From positions 1-59,134 of the forward strand of contig JAEUQC010000105.1 of NCBI GenBank assembly GCA_016789905.1: DNA of 59,134 nt, in the 5' to 3' direction. The DNA comes from Bryobacterales bacterium (GTDB lineage Bacteria; Acidobacteriota; Terriglobia; Bryobacterales; Bryobacteraceae). Positions 46,061-54,978 of this stretch are shown piece after piece (within the stretch, counting starts at the first letter, position 1; the number at the start of each line of letters is the position of its first letter). The notes below the pieces were generated by a model. The model saw nothing but the letters and a program-made list of their open reading frames with translations. It was not told where the DNA came from and did no database searches. Both the position numbers and the translations under genes were made by a program.

Positions 46061-47077
46061 CTACAAGAGCCTAAAATTCACTTCCACCGTCGCCGCCACC
46101 GTCACCGGCTTCCCATCTTTGAAACCAGGCCGGAACTTCCACTTCGATACGGCTTCAATCGCTTTCTCGTCCAAGCCTAACCCCAGCGCTCGCACCACGC
46201 GCAGGTTCTTCGGCTTGCCATTCTCGTCCACTTCAATGTACAGCATCACCGTACCCTGGAATTTCGCCTTCCGCGCCTCTTCCGAATACTCCGGTTCCAC
46301 TTTCGCCAGCACCGCCGGTGCCGACACGCCGCCGCCAATCCGGTACGCGCCGCCGCCAATTCCCCCGCCGGATCCAGGTCCCACGCCGCGTCCGCTGCCC
46401 GAACCCACACCCCCACCCTTGCCGGACCCAATGCCCGCGCCCGAACCCGGTCCGTTCGACGGAATCTTGCCGATCCCCAACGGATCGCCCAGCGTGTTCA
46501 ACGCCACGTTCGGCAACACTGCATTCGGCTGCACCTCAATCGACGGTTCCATAATCAACTTCGGATTCTCGTTCAACACCACCGCGCTCGGCGGCGTAAA
46601 CTGCTTGGCGATCTTCGGCAGCTTTCCTTTGCTCGCGTCCAGCGGCGAAAGATTTCCGCCGCCCCCGCCCCCGCCCATTGTTTGCTTCTGCGGCGCCGCC
46701 TTCGGCATATAGGGGGCCAGATCAGGAGCTATTAATTGCACACTGTCTTTCGCCACCTTTTGTACCGTTTCGTTCGTGCCAATCAGGAACAACAGCGCCA
46801 CCACACCCCCATGCACCAGCAACGAGGACAGCCCTGCAGTTCGCTCATGCCCAGACGTCTGGCCCCAAATATCTTTCACTGCCACCGGCTTGGAAGTCAC
46901 TTCCAGTGGAGGCAATTCCGGCGGCCGGAAGAATTCTTTAATGTTCGTGATGAACTGCTTGTGCCACGGAACTTCTTCCGCCAGCAGGCGTTCCAGATGC
47001 AAATCGGAATGGTCCACCGCGGCCAGCGGGTTGGAGTGTTGATTCTCGTTAGTTGGTGGAAGCGGAGTTGTCGTCAT
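46061..47077 (-). CDS. Energy transducer TonB with Gly-rich spacer
   Basis: A 338-residue TonB-family protein. A cytoplasmic N-terminus of about 80 residues (with PWHKQFITNIKEFFRPPELPPLE) precedes one transmembrane helix (about 83-99, SLLVHGGVVALLFLIG). The periplasmic spacer is Gly/Ser-rich (SGAGIGSGKGGGVGSGSG and more) instead of the classic Pro/Lys-rich rod. The C-terminal TonB domain is standard: AKVEPEYSEEARKAKFQGTVMLYIEVDENG ... AIEAVSKWKFRPGFKDGKPV. I chose the ATG at 47077; the frame is open further upstream. It probably powers the TonB receptor family. No exbB or exbD lies next to it. Confidence 0.9.
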   Translation of the reverse strand: MTTTPLPPTNENQHSNPLAAVDHSDLHLERLLAEEVPWHKQFITNIKEFFRPPELPPLEVTSKPVAVKDIWGQTSGHERTAGLSSLLVHGGVVALLFLIGTNETVQKVAKDSVQLIAPDLAPYMPKAAPQKQTMGGGGGGGNLSPLDASKGKLPKIAKQFTPPSAVVLNENPKLIMEPSIEVQPNAVLPNVALNTLGDPLGIGKIPSNGPGSGAGIGSGKGGGVGSGSGRGVGPGSGGGIGGGAYRIGGGVSAPAVLAKVEPEYSEEARKAKFQGTVMLYIEVDENGKPKNLRVVRALGLGLDEKAIEAVSKWKFRPGFKDGKPVTVAATVEVNFRLL

Positions 47078-47175
47078 CGGACTGCCTGATCCCTGAGTGT
47101 ACTGACGCCAGAATTTGCCGGATGGTTGCAGAATACGGAATTCCGCCCCCAAGAATCTATGAAAAATTGTAACAT

Positions 47176-49194
47176 CTACGATACGCTCGCAAGTCCGCTC
47201 CTCACCAGCAGCGCATTCGGGTCCGGATCGCGCCCCATAAACTGCCGGTAAAGCTCCGCCGGGTCCTCGCTGTCCCCTTTCGCCAGTATGCACTCCCGGA
47301 ACGCCCGTCCCGTCTCGGCGTTAAACACGCCCTCCTTCCGGAACCGGCTGAACGCGTCGGCGTCCAGCACCTCCGCCCACTTGTACGAATAGTAGCCCGC
47401 CGCATACCCCACCGGGTTGGCGAACAGGTGCGTGAAACTCGCGATCATCGCATGATCGGCCGGCAGCGTCGCCGCCGAAAACGGCTGCAGCAGCGCCCTC
47501 GACCATGCAATCACGTCCCCATCGGTCGCCTCGTCATACCGCATGTGCAGCGCCAGATCCACAAACGCGAAGCTCAATTGCCGCATCTGCGCATTCGCCG
47601 CCCGGAACGTCCGCGCCCGTTTCATCTTCGCGAACAGCTCTTCCGGAATCGGCTCGCCCGTCTCATGGTGTTTGGCGAACAGGTCCAGCGCCTCTCGCTC
47701 CCAGCACCAGTTCTCCATAATCTGCGATGGCAGCTCCACAAAATCCCACGGGACGCTCGTCCCCGCCAGGTCCCGCACCGGAACCCGCGTCAATGCGTGA
47801 TGCAGCAAATGCCCGAACTCGTGGAACAGCGTTTCCACGTCCCGGTGCGTCAGCAGCGCCGGCTGGTCCCCAATCGGCGGCGTCAGGTTTCCGCAGATCA
47901 ATCCCAAATGCGGCGCTCCTGGCGCCCCCGTCAAAAACGCGTCCATCCACGCCCCGCCCCGTTTGTTCTCCCGCGGGTACATGTCGGAATAGAAACTCGC
48001 CAGATGTTCGCCCCCCGCCGCGTCGAAGATGTCGAAGAACCGCGCCTCGCCGTCCCACGCCGGCACGCCCTTCCTCTCCGCCACCCGAATCCCAAACAGC
48101 CGCTCGGTCAGCGTGAACATCCCCGCCATCGCTCCGCTCAGCGAAAAATACGGCCGCAACTGCTCCTCATCGAAGTCGTAAAGCGCCACCCGCAGCTTCT
48201 CGGCGTAGTAGCCCATATCCCACGGTTCCAGCGCCATCCCTCCGGCAAACTCCCGCAGTTGTTCATTTTCCTTCGCGAAAAACGCCTCCGTCTTCGCCTG
48301 CAGGTCCGTCAAAAACGCTTCAGCCGCCGCGCCTGTCTTTGCCATCCGGTCCACCAGCGCCAAATCGGCGAAGTGCGCAAACCCCAGCAGCCGCGCCTTC
48401 TCCTTCCGCAGCGCCAGTATCCGCGGCAGTATCTCCCGGTTGTCGTTCGGCGCCGCCACCGCCCGCGTCGCATACGCCCGGTACAGCTTTTCCCGCACCC
48501 CCCGGTCGTCCATGTAGGTCAACACCGCCATGTACGATGGCGCCTGCAGCGTAAACCGCCACCCCGCCAGCCCCTTCTGCTCCGCGCTCTGCCGCGCCGC
48601 CGCCACCGCGCTCGGCGGCAGCCCCGCCAGCCGCGTCTCTTCGCTGATCAGCAGTTCAAACGAATTCGTCGAATCCAGCACGTTCTCCGAAAACTTCGTC
48701 GTCAGTTGCGTCAGTTCCACATCGATCTCGGCCGATCGCGCCTTCCCCGCTTCGTCCAAATCCGCTCCCGACAATCGGAACGCCACCATCGTCTTTTCCA
48801 GATGCCGCGCCCGCACCCCGCTTAACCCCTTGGCCTCTTCCGTCTCCGCGTACGCCTTCACCGCCGCCCACAATCCCCCGTGCAGCCGTATCGAAGAATA
48901 GAACTCACTCGCCGGCCCCATCACCGCATTGTGCGCCTCCCGGAACTCCGGATAGGTCGCCACGGATTCCAAGTGGCGCACCACCCCGAAAGCCACGTCC
49001 AGCGGTTCGGTCGCGTGGTCCAGCGCATACATCGTGTTCTCATACGTGCGCGGCCCTTCCCACGCGGCAATCGCCTCTATCCGTTCCCGCGCCTCGGCAA
49101 TCAGTTGCGCAATCGCCGGCTCTACATGCTCGGCCCGGATCTGGTCGAACGGGATGGCGAACGGGATCGATAGGAGTGGATTAGCTTGGCTCAT
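47176..49194 (-). CDS. M3-family oligopeptidase (PrlC/Dcp-like)
   Basis: A 672-residue zinc metallopeptidase without a signal peptide. The zinc motif is HEFGH (458-462) with the third ligand Glu487 in DFVELPSQIMENW. Family segments LPFAIPFD-like N-terminus, YYAEKLRVALYDFDEEQLRPYFSL and YAAGYYSYKWAEVLDADAF are present. It resembles oligopeptidase A and dipeptidyl carboxypeptidase, which degrade small peptides in the cytoplasm. The length matches. Confidence 0.95.
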   Translation of the reverse strand: MSQANPLLSIPFAIPFDQIRAEHVEPAIAQLIAEARERIEAIAAWEGPRTYENTMYALDHATEPLDVAFGVVRHLESVATYPEFREAHNAVMGPASEFYSSIRLHGGLWAAVKAYAETEEAKGLSGVRARHLEKTMVAFRLSGADLDEAGKARSAEIDVELTQLTTKFSENVLDSTNSFELLISEETRLAGLPPSAVAAARQSAEQKGLAGWRFTLQAPSYMAVLTYMDDRGVREKLYRAYATRAVAAPNDNREILPRILALRKEKARLLGFAHFADLALVDRMAKTGAAAEAFLTDLQAKTEAFFAKENEQLREFAGGMALEPWDMGYYAEKLRVALYDFDEEQLRPYFSLSGAMAGMFTLTERLFGIRVAERKGVPAWDGEARFFDIFDAAGGEHLASFYSDMYPRENKRGGAWMDAFLTGAPGAPHLGLICGNLTPPIGDQPALLTHRDVETLFHEFGHLLHHALTRVPVRDLAGTSVPWDFVELPSQIMENWCWEREALDLFAKHHETGEPIPEELFAKMKRARTFRAANAQMRQLSFAFVDLALHMRYDEATDGDVIAWSRALLQPFSAATLPADHAMIASFTHLFANPVGYAAGYYSYKWAEVLDADAFSRFRKEGVFNAETGRAFRECILAKGDSEDPAELYRQFMGRDPDPNALLVRSGLASVS

Positions 49195-49218
49195 GACAGC
49201 AGCTACCAGCCTACCGCG

Positions 49219-49817
49219 TCAGCCCTCCAGCACGCCCTCATAGATCGCCGCCATCGAAACGGAACAGCCAATCGCGGACAACACGCAGACCCCGGTCAGC
49301 CCCGTGACTTCCGTAATCCTCCAAAATCCCGTCTCGTCGCACCGGTGAATCTCCACCCACGCTTCTTCCAGCGAAACCAGTCCATACTGTTGCACGCTCG
49401 GGCTCGCCCGGTACTCCCGCAACTTCGCGCCGCGGTCAATACCCCCAGTCGCCGGAGAAAGCACCTCGGCGACAAACACCGGATTCGTCACCACACGTTT
49501 CCGGCCTGGAACGGTCTCTACGGGCCTGCAAATTACAGTCAGGTCCGGATACGTATACATCCGCCGGAACCCGTCCGGAACAAGCCATCACTTCCTTACA
49601 CCCGGCATCCGCGCCATCGCATTTCGCTGTGGACCATGGCCAGAAGGTTACCGGTCACCGTTGCATGCTCCACCGAACCATCCGCCGTGCCCGTCACCAA
49701 TCCGGCGCAATAGATGGGCTTGGTCGTGGAGACAGCCTCCTGTTTCAAGTAATCCGCAGCAGTAATCCACCGAATCTGCCGCACCTCCATATCGATAGCT
49801 TGCTCCCCCAGAGCCAC
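49219..49817 (-). pseudogene. Broken Uma2-family (DUF820) endonuclease gene
   Basis: Two open pieces on the minus strand make one Uma2 gene. The N-terminal piece (49817-49596, GTG start) has ITAADYLKQEA, GSVEHATVTGNLLAMVHSEMRWRGCRV. The C-terminal piece (49560-49219) has MYTYPDLTVICRP, VFVAEVLSPAT and a complete end. Between them an in-frame TAA stops the first frame (CRV-stop-GSDG), and a frameshift is needed to reach LVPDGFRRMYTYPD; that second frame also has a TGA upstream. Uma2 proteins are PD-(D/E)XK-like nucleases of unclear role, often mobile. The gene starts right at the stop of the DUF4272 gene. Confidence 0.82.
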
Positions 49818-50372
49818 CTATGTGTCCGTCGCCACGTCGTCCCATTCCTGGCCGCAATACCCGATCAGCCAGTTCAAGGCGTGATGCCTCTCCTGCAGCA
49901 CCCCCGGGTGCAAGCCTTCCGGCAGCGGCCGCCCATGCAGGCGAGCATCCCGCACCGACCAGTGCGCCTGATAGATCTCCTCATACAACGCCAGCACCTC
50001 CGCATCCCCCCGCAATTGAGCCCCCGCCACAAAATCGCCTGTCTCGCCATACAACGGTGGCATCGCCCTCCGCAGCACTGGCACATTGCCCATGTCCGTC
50101 GCCTCAATCTTCCCCAACGACCACATCAGCGCCCCCAGCGCCTCCGTCCGCCATGTCGCGTTAATCATTGCCTGCTTTTCCGGCTCGTCCGCCGTCAGAA
50201 AGGCTGCCTCCTCCGGACTCACCTCCGCCCACAATCCCTCGCGCCGCAGCCAATCCACCAGCCCAGCACGCGATTCCTCGTTCCCCGCCGCCACCACCGC
50301 GTACAACACAAAGCACCGTTTCGCCACCGCTTCCGCCGTGCGCGGTACGTCCTGCTCCAGTTCTTCTTCCAT
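49818..50372 (-). CDS. DUF4272 domain protein
   Basis: A 184-residue cytoplasmic protein of the DUF4272 family. The typical segments are DWLRREGLWAEVSPEEAAFL and NATWRTEALGALMWSLGKIE, followed by the NWLIGYCGQEWDDV C-terminus. The function of the family is not known. Its ATG overlaps the PhyH stop by 1 nt (TAATG), which indicates coupled translation. Confidence 0.8.
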   Translation of the reverse strand: MEEELEQDVPRTAEAVAKRCFVLYAVVAAGNEESRAGLVDWLRREGLWAEVSPEEAAFLTADEPEKQAMINATWRTEALGALMWSLGKIEATDMGNVPVLRRAMPPLYGETGDFVAGAQLRGDAEVLALYEEIYQAHWSVRDARLHGRPLPEGLHPGVLQERHHALNWLIGYCGQEWDDVATDT

Positions 50373-51145
50373 TACTTCAGGAAACCACTTTTCCCGCTCC
50401 CCGCTCCCGAAATCGCGTCGTTCCGCTCATCGTCCAGCGCCAGCACGCGCCGCAATAGCGGCCCCATCCCCGCCACCGTCTCCGGCCGCAGCAGCTTCTT
50501 CTGATACTGCTGCTGTGGCAGGTCTCCCCGTACATAAAACCCATGCAATGATCGCCGCGCCGCCGCCGTCCGGTTCGCCGTCCCCCCATGCCACAAATGC
50601 GCGTTTGTCAATATCACATCCCCGGCCTTCCCCAGCGCCACCATCTCCTCCGGATGCGGCGCATGCGCATCCGCCAGCACCGCCTGCGGCAGCACCCCCG
50701 ATTTATGCGACCCCGGCACAAACCGCGTCGGCCCATTCTCTTCCGTAAAATCGTCCAGCATCCATATGGAGTTGAACACCGCGTTCCCCCGCTCATCCGG
50801 CACCAGCCCCATATCGCAATGCAGCGGCTGCAAACTCTGCTCCCCCGGCAGCGCCGCCCGGTAGTTCAAACTCGATAACTTCCAGTCCGGCCCCAGCACC
50901 GTTTCCACCGCCTCCAGCAGCAGCGGATGCGTCACCAGCCTTTGAAAACACGCTCCCTTGTCCACCAGGTTCGCCAGCCGGTCCGATCCGGCTTCCCGCC
51001 GAAATTCCCCGCCCGCGTTCTCCCCCTCTTCCCGCAATAGCCGCGCCGTCTCCCCCCGCAACTCCTCCAGCCACTCCCCATCCACCACGCCGCGCACGAT
51101 CAGGTACCCTTGTTCCTGAAGGAAAGTCTTCTCTTCCGCCGTCAT
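50372..51145 (-). CDS. Phytanoyl-CoA dioxygenase family protein (PhyH)
   Basis: A 257-residue Fe(II)/2-oxoglutarate-dependent oxygenase. The double-stranded beta-helix shows the metal motif H-x-D in QPLHCDMGLVPDE, with a distal His in NAHLWHGGTANRT and a 2-oxoglutarate-binding Arg nearby. FVPGSHKSGVLP is also a family motif. I prefer the ATG at 51145 to the TTG at 51151 because TAGAAT ends 6 nt before it. The substrate is unknown. It is the first gene of a two-gene operon with DUF4272. Confidence 0.85.
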   Translation of the reverse strand: MTAEEKTFLQEQGYLIVRGVVDGEWLEELRGETARLLREEGENAGGEFRREAGSDRLANLVDKGACFQRLVTHPLLLEAVETVLGPDWKLSSLNYRAALPGEQSLQPLHCDMGLVPDERGNAVFNSIWMLDDFTEENGPTRFVPGSHKSGVLPQAVLADAHAPHPEEMVALGKAGDVILTNAHLWHGGTANRTAAARRSLHGFYVRGDLPQQQYQKKLLRPETVAGMGPLLRRVLALDDERNDAISGAGSGKSGFLK

Positions 51146-51151
51146 GGCCAA

Positions 51152-51157
51152 ATTCTA
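51152..51157 (-). promoter_or_regulatory. Putative -10 element (TAGAAT) for the PhyH gene
   Basis: On the minus strand TAGAAT ends 6 nt before the ATG at 51145, in the very short divergent region shared with waaF. Confidence 0.45.
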
Positions 51158-51161
51158 ACGC

Positions 51162-52208
51162 ATGGAGTTCCGTCGCATCCTCGTCCGCGCCACCAATTGG
51201 ATCGGTGACGCCGTCATGACCATCCCGGCCATCGCCGAAATCCGTCACCGCTTCCCCGATGCCCGCATCACCCTCCTCGCCCGCCCTTGGGTCGCCGGCC
51301 TCTACGATAACTCCCTCGTCGACGACATCTTCCCCTACCACCTCGCCCGCGGCGCCAAGGACCTCCCAGCCAAGTGGCGCCTCGCCCGCCAGCTCCGTAA
51401 GTTGGATTTCGATTGCGCCATCCTCCTCCCTAACTCCTTCGATTCCGCCGCCCTCCTCTGGGCCGCCCGAATCCCCGTCCGCATCGGCTACGCCCGCGAT
51501 GGCCGCGGCCTGCTGCTTACCGATCCCATCACCCCTCCCAAACCCGGCGAAATCCCCGATCACCAGCGCTTCTACTACCTCGAACTCCTCCGCCGCGCCG
51601 GGCTCATTGATCGCATCCCGGATGTCGCCTCCATCCGCCTCCCCGGCATCCCCCACCTCGTCCAGCACGGCCGCAATCTCCTCCGGCTCAAGGATCTCAA
51701 CGCCGATTGGATCGGCGTCAGCCCCGGCGCCGCCTTCGGTTCCGCTAAACGCTGGCTCCCCGAACGCTTCGCCGAAGCCGCCATTCAACTCGCCCGCCAC
51801 TCCTCCGCCGGCGTCGCCCTTTTCGGCTCCCAGGACGAACGCGCCCTCTGCCACAAAATCGAAAAGCGCATTGCCGCTGAAAACATCCCTGTCCACAACT
51901 TCGCCGGGGAAACCAAGCTCGACGAGTTCATCGCCATCGCCTCCACCTGCACGGCGTTTCTTACCAACGATTCCGGCGCCATGCACATCGCCAGCGCCCT
52001 CGGCGTCCCCACCGTCACCGTCTTCGGCGCCACGGACCACATCGCCACCGGTCCCACCGGCCCCCTCGCCCGCATCGTCCGCCAGCAGGTCGAATGCAGC
52101 CCTTGCCTTCTCCGCGAATGTCCCATTGATCATCGCTGCATGACCGCCGTTCCCTCCTCCCTCGTTGTCAAGGAAGCCCTCGAACTCATTCAACTCAACA
52201 AACCATGA
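51162..52208 (+). CDS. waaF: Lipopolysaccharide heptosyltransferase II
   Basis: A 348-residue GT9-family enzyme that adds the second heptose of the LPS inner core. Landmarks are ILVRATNWIGDAVMTIPAI at the N-terminus, ITLLARPWVAGLYDNS, the donor-site region GVSPGAAFGSAKRWLPERFAEAA and the C-terminal FLTNDSGAMHIASALGVPTVTVFGATD. HLAR and CSPCLLRECPIDHRCM (a Cys-rich heptosyltransferase ending) are also present. It overlaps the next gene by 4 nt (ATGA). Confidence 0.92.
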   Translation: MEFRRILVRATNWIGDAVMTIPAIAEIRHRFPDARITLLARPWVAGLYDNSLVDDIFPYHLARGAKDLPAKWRLARQLRKLDFDCAILLPNSFDSAALLWAARIPVRIGYARDGRGLLLTDPITPPKPGEIPDHQRFYYLELLRRAGLIDRIPDVASIRLPGIPHLVQHGRNLLRLKDLNADWIGVSPGAAFGSAKRWLPERFAEAAIQLARHSSAGVALFGSQDERALCHKIEKRIAAENIPVHNFAGETKLDEFIAIASTCTAFLTNDSGAMHIASALGVPTVTVFGATDHIATGPTGPLARIVRQQVECSPCLLRECPIDHRCMTAVPSSLVVKEALELIQLNKP

Positions 52209-53644
52209 AGGATCGTGCTCTCTCCCTTTCCCTGGCCGCTTTATTTCTCATCCTCGGCTCTTTCCTCCTCCACCTGCCCGGCATCCAGGCCGATGAAGCC
52301 CTCTTCGCCGGCCCTCTCTTCCACCCAAAGGTGCCTCCCGTCGAAGTCCGTCTTGTCTTCACCCACATTCCCGCCATGTGTTTTCCCTACATCGGCGCCA
52401 TCAAAACCGGCCTCTACGCCCTCATCTGGCGCGTCTTTGAACCCTCCCCAGCCTCGGTCCACTTCCCCGCCGTCTGCCTCGGAGCGCTTTCCGTCTACAT
52501 CTTCGCCCGCCTTCTCCAACGCCTCAATCAGCCACCCTGGGCCGCCCTTCTCCTCGCCACCGACGCGACGTATCTTTTTACCCTCCGTTCCGATTGGGGG
52601 CCCACCGCTCTCCAGCACCTCTTCGCCCTCACCGGCGCCTATGCCGGCCTTCGCTTCGCCCAAACCGGCCATTGGAGATGGGTCGCCGCCGCCGGCTTCC
52701 TCTTCGGCCTCGGCTTTTGGGACAAAATCACCTTCCTCTGGATCCTCTTCGCTCTTACCGTCGCCGTCCTCGCCACCGCGCGGCATCTCATCAAACCATT
52801 GCCTGTCATTGTCCTCGCCGTCACGTTTCTCGCCGGTTGCTACCCACTCCTCGTCTTCAACTACAAAACCGGCGGCGCATCCTTTCAGGGCAACGCCGCG
52901 CTCGACACCGGCCCCGTCTGGATCAAAGGCAAACAGCTATTGCAAGCCCTCGGTGTGCAGAACATCTTTCAGGCCGGCGGCGAACACGCCCTGCCCCCAG
53001 TCCAACCCGTCACTCCAGTCGCCGCCGCCCTTTCGAAGTTCGATTACACCTTCCCCCTCCAGCCCTCGCTATTCCTCGCCGCCCTTCTGGCCGCTCCCTG
53101 GCTATGGCGTTCTCGCCACTATCGTTTCTGTCTCATCGCCTTGATCGCCGGTTACGGCTACATGTTCGCCCTCCGCAACGCCGGCAGCGGCGTTCACCAT
53201 ACCGTGCTTTTGTGGCCCCTGCCCCATCTGCTCATCGCCTGCCTCCCGCTCCGCCGCTGGATGGTCGCCGCCGTCGTCCTCACCAACCTGCTCACCATCA
53301 ACCACATTTACGCCCAATTGCAGCGCCGCGAGCTTTCCGTCGAATGGTCCGACGCTTCCACCGCTCTTGCCGCTCGCCTCAAAGGCGACCCGCGCACCTA
53401 CCGCATTCTCGATTGGGGCATCTTCGATACGCTCCATCTCATCAATCGCGGCAAGACGAATCTCTTCATCGGCGCCGCCCCGCCCGGCGAACCCGCCCGC
53501 TACATCTCCCACGTCCCCCATCTGCTTCTCATCCCCATCGATAGCGACAAAACAGGCCCTCTCATCGTCGAGGAGACCATCTCCGACTCCGCCGGCCGCC
53601 CCGTCTTCGTCATCTCTCGCAACGCGTCAGTCAATAGTGAATAG
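52205..53644 (+). CDS. GT-C type membrane glycosyltransferase (GT39/ArnT-like)
   Basis: A 479-residue polytopic protein with about ten or more helices. The first extracytoplasmic loop contains PGIQADEALFAGP, with the acidic residues expected for a polyprenyl-phosphate-sugar-dependent GT-C enzyme. SDWGPTALQHLFALTGAYAGLRF and FGLGFWDKITFLWILFAL are typical of the ArnT/PMT superfamily. It probably transfers a sugar from an undecaprenyl carrier onto lipid A, the core or a protein on the periplasmic side. It is coupled to waaF. The acceptor is unknown. Confidence 0.78.
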   Translation: MKDRALSLSLAALFLILGSFLLHLPGIQADEALFAGPLFHPKVPPVEVRLVFTHIPAMCFPYIGAIKTGLYALIWRVFEPSPASVHFPAVCLGALSVYIFARLLQRLNQPPWAALLLATDATYLFTLRSDWGPTALQHLFALTGAYAGLRFAQTGHWRWVAAAGFLFGLGFWDKITFLWILFALTVAVLATARHLIKPLPVIVLAVTFLAGCYPLLVFNYKTGGASFQGNAALDTGPVWIKGKQLLQALGVQNIFQAGGEHALPPVQPVTPVAAALSKFDYTFPLQPSLFLAALLAAPWLWRSRHYRFCLIALIAGYGYMFALRNAGSGVHHTVLLWPLPHLLIACLPLRRWMVAAVVLTNLLTINHIYAQLQRRELSVEWSDASTALAARLKGDPRTYRILDWGIFDTLHLINRGKTNLFIGAAPPGEPARYISHVPHLLLIPIDSDKTGPLIVEETISDSAGRPVFVISRNASVNSE

Positions 53645-53792
53645 CCACGCGCTCCGCCCGCCGCCTCCCCCGCGCCCCCCAACGCCGCCTTGGAATCGAC
53701 GATTGGAATGTTCTACATTATGGCGTCTTCCGCGATCTATCCGCCCGCCAGGAGGTTCACGCTACTGATTCAGAACCGGTGACAGAAGCCGA

Positions 53793-54101
53793 TCACTCGG
53801 AAAATTGGGTGATCTTGACGGCGCTCCCATCGGGAAAAATCGCCCGGATCTCCAGGTCCGCACCGACCGCCTGAAGGTAGCTGGCGAGCGTACCGACATA
53901 CATGTCGGTGCGGGGCTCCAACTTCGACACATCGGCTTGCCCGATATGCAGTTCTCCGGCAATCTTGGTTTGCGTCAGTTCGCGAGCCTTTCGTAGTTGA
54001 TGGAGCGACATTTCCTCCACCAACCAGCGGTGTCCGTAGGCGCTCGCGGCCCGTGCCTGGGCGGACATTCCATTGCGTAGTTGAGAAAAACTCTTAGCCA
54101 T
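53793..54101 (-). CDS. XRE-family antitoxin (HigA-type)
   Basis: A 102-residue protein with helix-turn-helix ELTQTKIAGELHIGQADVSKLEPRTDMYVGTLASYLQAVG followed by LEIRAIFPDGSAVKI. This arrangement is seen in antitoxins of Gp49/HigB-type modules. The start (ATGGCTAA) overlaps the end of the upstream toxin remnant by 8 nt. The reading frame is intact, so the regulator could still bind its own promoter or silence related toxins. Confidence 0.85.
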   Translation of the reverse strand: MAKSFSQLRNGMSAQARAASAYGHRWLVEEMSLHQLRKARELTQTKIAGELHIGQADVSKLEPRTDMYVGTLASYLQAVGADLEIRAIFPDGSAVKITQFSE

Positions 54102-54357
54102 TCCCAGTCTCCCACTCGATCGCCGTCAAGTCGCGCTCGAACAATCGATCCGCCACCGGAACGTTCGTCTCCTACCAGCGATCGTCACCCGTTTTGTCCC
54201 CGGCGATCAATAGGATTGCAACGCGGCGAGGGTCGAAGGCGTACAGCTTGCGGAGCGGGTCGCCTCCGGCCTGGACGCGCAGTTCCCTCATTTCAGGAAA
54301 GCGCGATGCTTTGACTTGGCAGCTAAACGGCAACCCCACACTCGGACCGCGCTCCAT
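54094..54357 (-). pseudogene. Decayed Gp49/HigB-like toxin gene
   Basis: In one frame the minus strand reads MERGPSVGLPF ... FPEMRELRVQAGGDPLRKLYAFDPRRVAILLIAGDKTGDDRW, then an in-frame TAG (54174-54172) where a Tyr is expected, then ETNVPVADRLFERDLTAIEWE to a TAA at 54096-54094. The order FP-MRELRVQ ... AFDPRR-AILL-GDKTGDDRWY is characteristic of RelE/HigB Gp49-type toxins. The first roughly 35 residues of the usual protein are missing; the same frame meets a stop at 54405. The gene is truncated and interrupted. It precedes the intact antitoxin. Confidence 0.75.
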
Positions 54358-54497
54358 CAGGGAGAGTGTGCAGAAATTAATCGGTCGCCACGGAAAGGAA
54401 AATTACCGCCACGAATCCAAGAAGCACCGCCCGCGCACTTCGCCAGCGATGCCGAGCCAAACCGGTTGTCGCACTTGCCATTTACGCCGCCTCTTGG

Positions 54498-54908
54498 TCA
54501 ACTCACCCATCGAATCCACTGCCGGAGCACGTCTTCGAAAGCAGCCTTCTTACCCTTGAGGTCGTGGAGGTCTGCGAATTCGACCATCGCTCGATCCTTC
54601 CCTAACCACTTGAGCAGACTGGAAGCCTCGGCGACTGAAACGTTGACCGCACGAGCTTTGGCACCGAGGTGCAAAATGACAGCGACGCCACGCTCCAAAC
54701 GAAGATGTATAGTCGCAAAGTATTCGGTTGTGCGAAAGCTCGGGGAATTCCATTTGATGCCTTCCGCAATGCTAGGGTCTGCCCCAAGGATGAGCCTTCG
54801 TATCAACTCGATTTCCTTCTTGAGGGGGTGATCAAGTTGCGCCATGAACTCATCCACGGCTTTCGTCGAGTCCGCGGCGGTAACGTGTTTTCCTTTAGCA
54901 CTCGGCAT
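54498..54908 (-). CDS. DUF1801 domain protein
   Basis: A 136-residue protein of the DUF1801 (YdhG-like) family. AVDEFMAQLDHPLKKEIELIRRLILGADPSIAEGIKWNSPSFR is the family core, followed by HLGAKARAVNVSVAEASSLLKWLGKDRAMVEF. No catalytic motif is known. The ATG at 54908 is chosen because the family starts near there. It follows the ArsR/SRPBCC pair on the same strand, a common grouping in soil bacteria. Confidence 0.83.
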   Translation of the reverse strand: MPSAKGKHVTAADSTKAVDEFMAQLDHPLKKEIELIRRLILGADPSIAEGIKWNSPSFRTTEYFATIHLRLERGVAVILHLGAKARAVNVSVAEASSLLKWLGKDRAMVEFADLHDLKGKKAAFEDVLRQWIRWVS

Positions 54909-54978
54909 GGTGGCACTCTTCTTCACGTGGGCAAGGGGCTTGCGCCGATGGTCGCAATACCCCTCGCCCCTCACTGTC

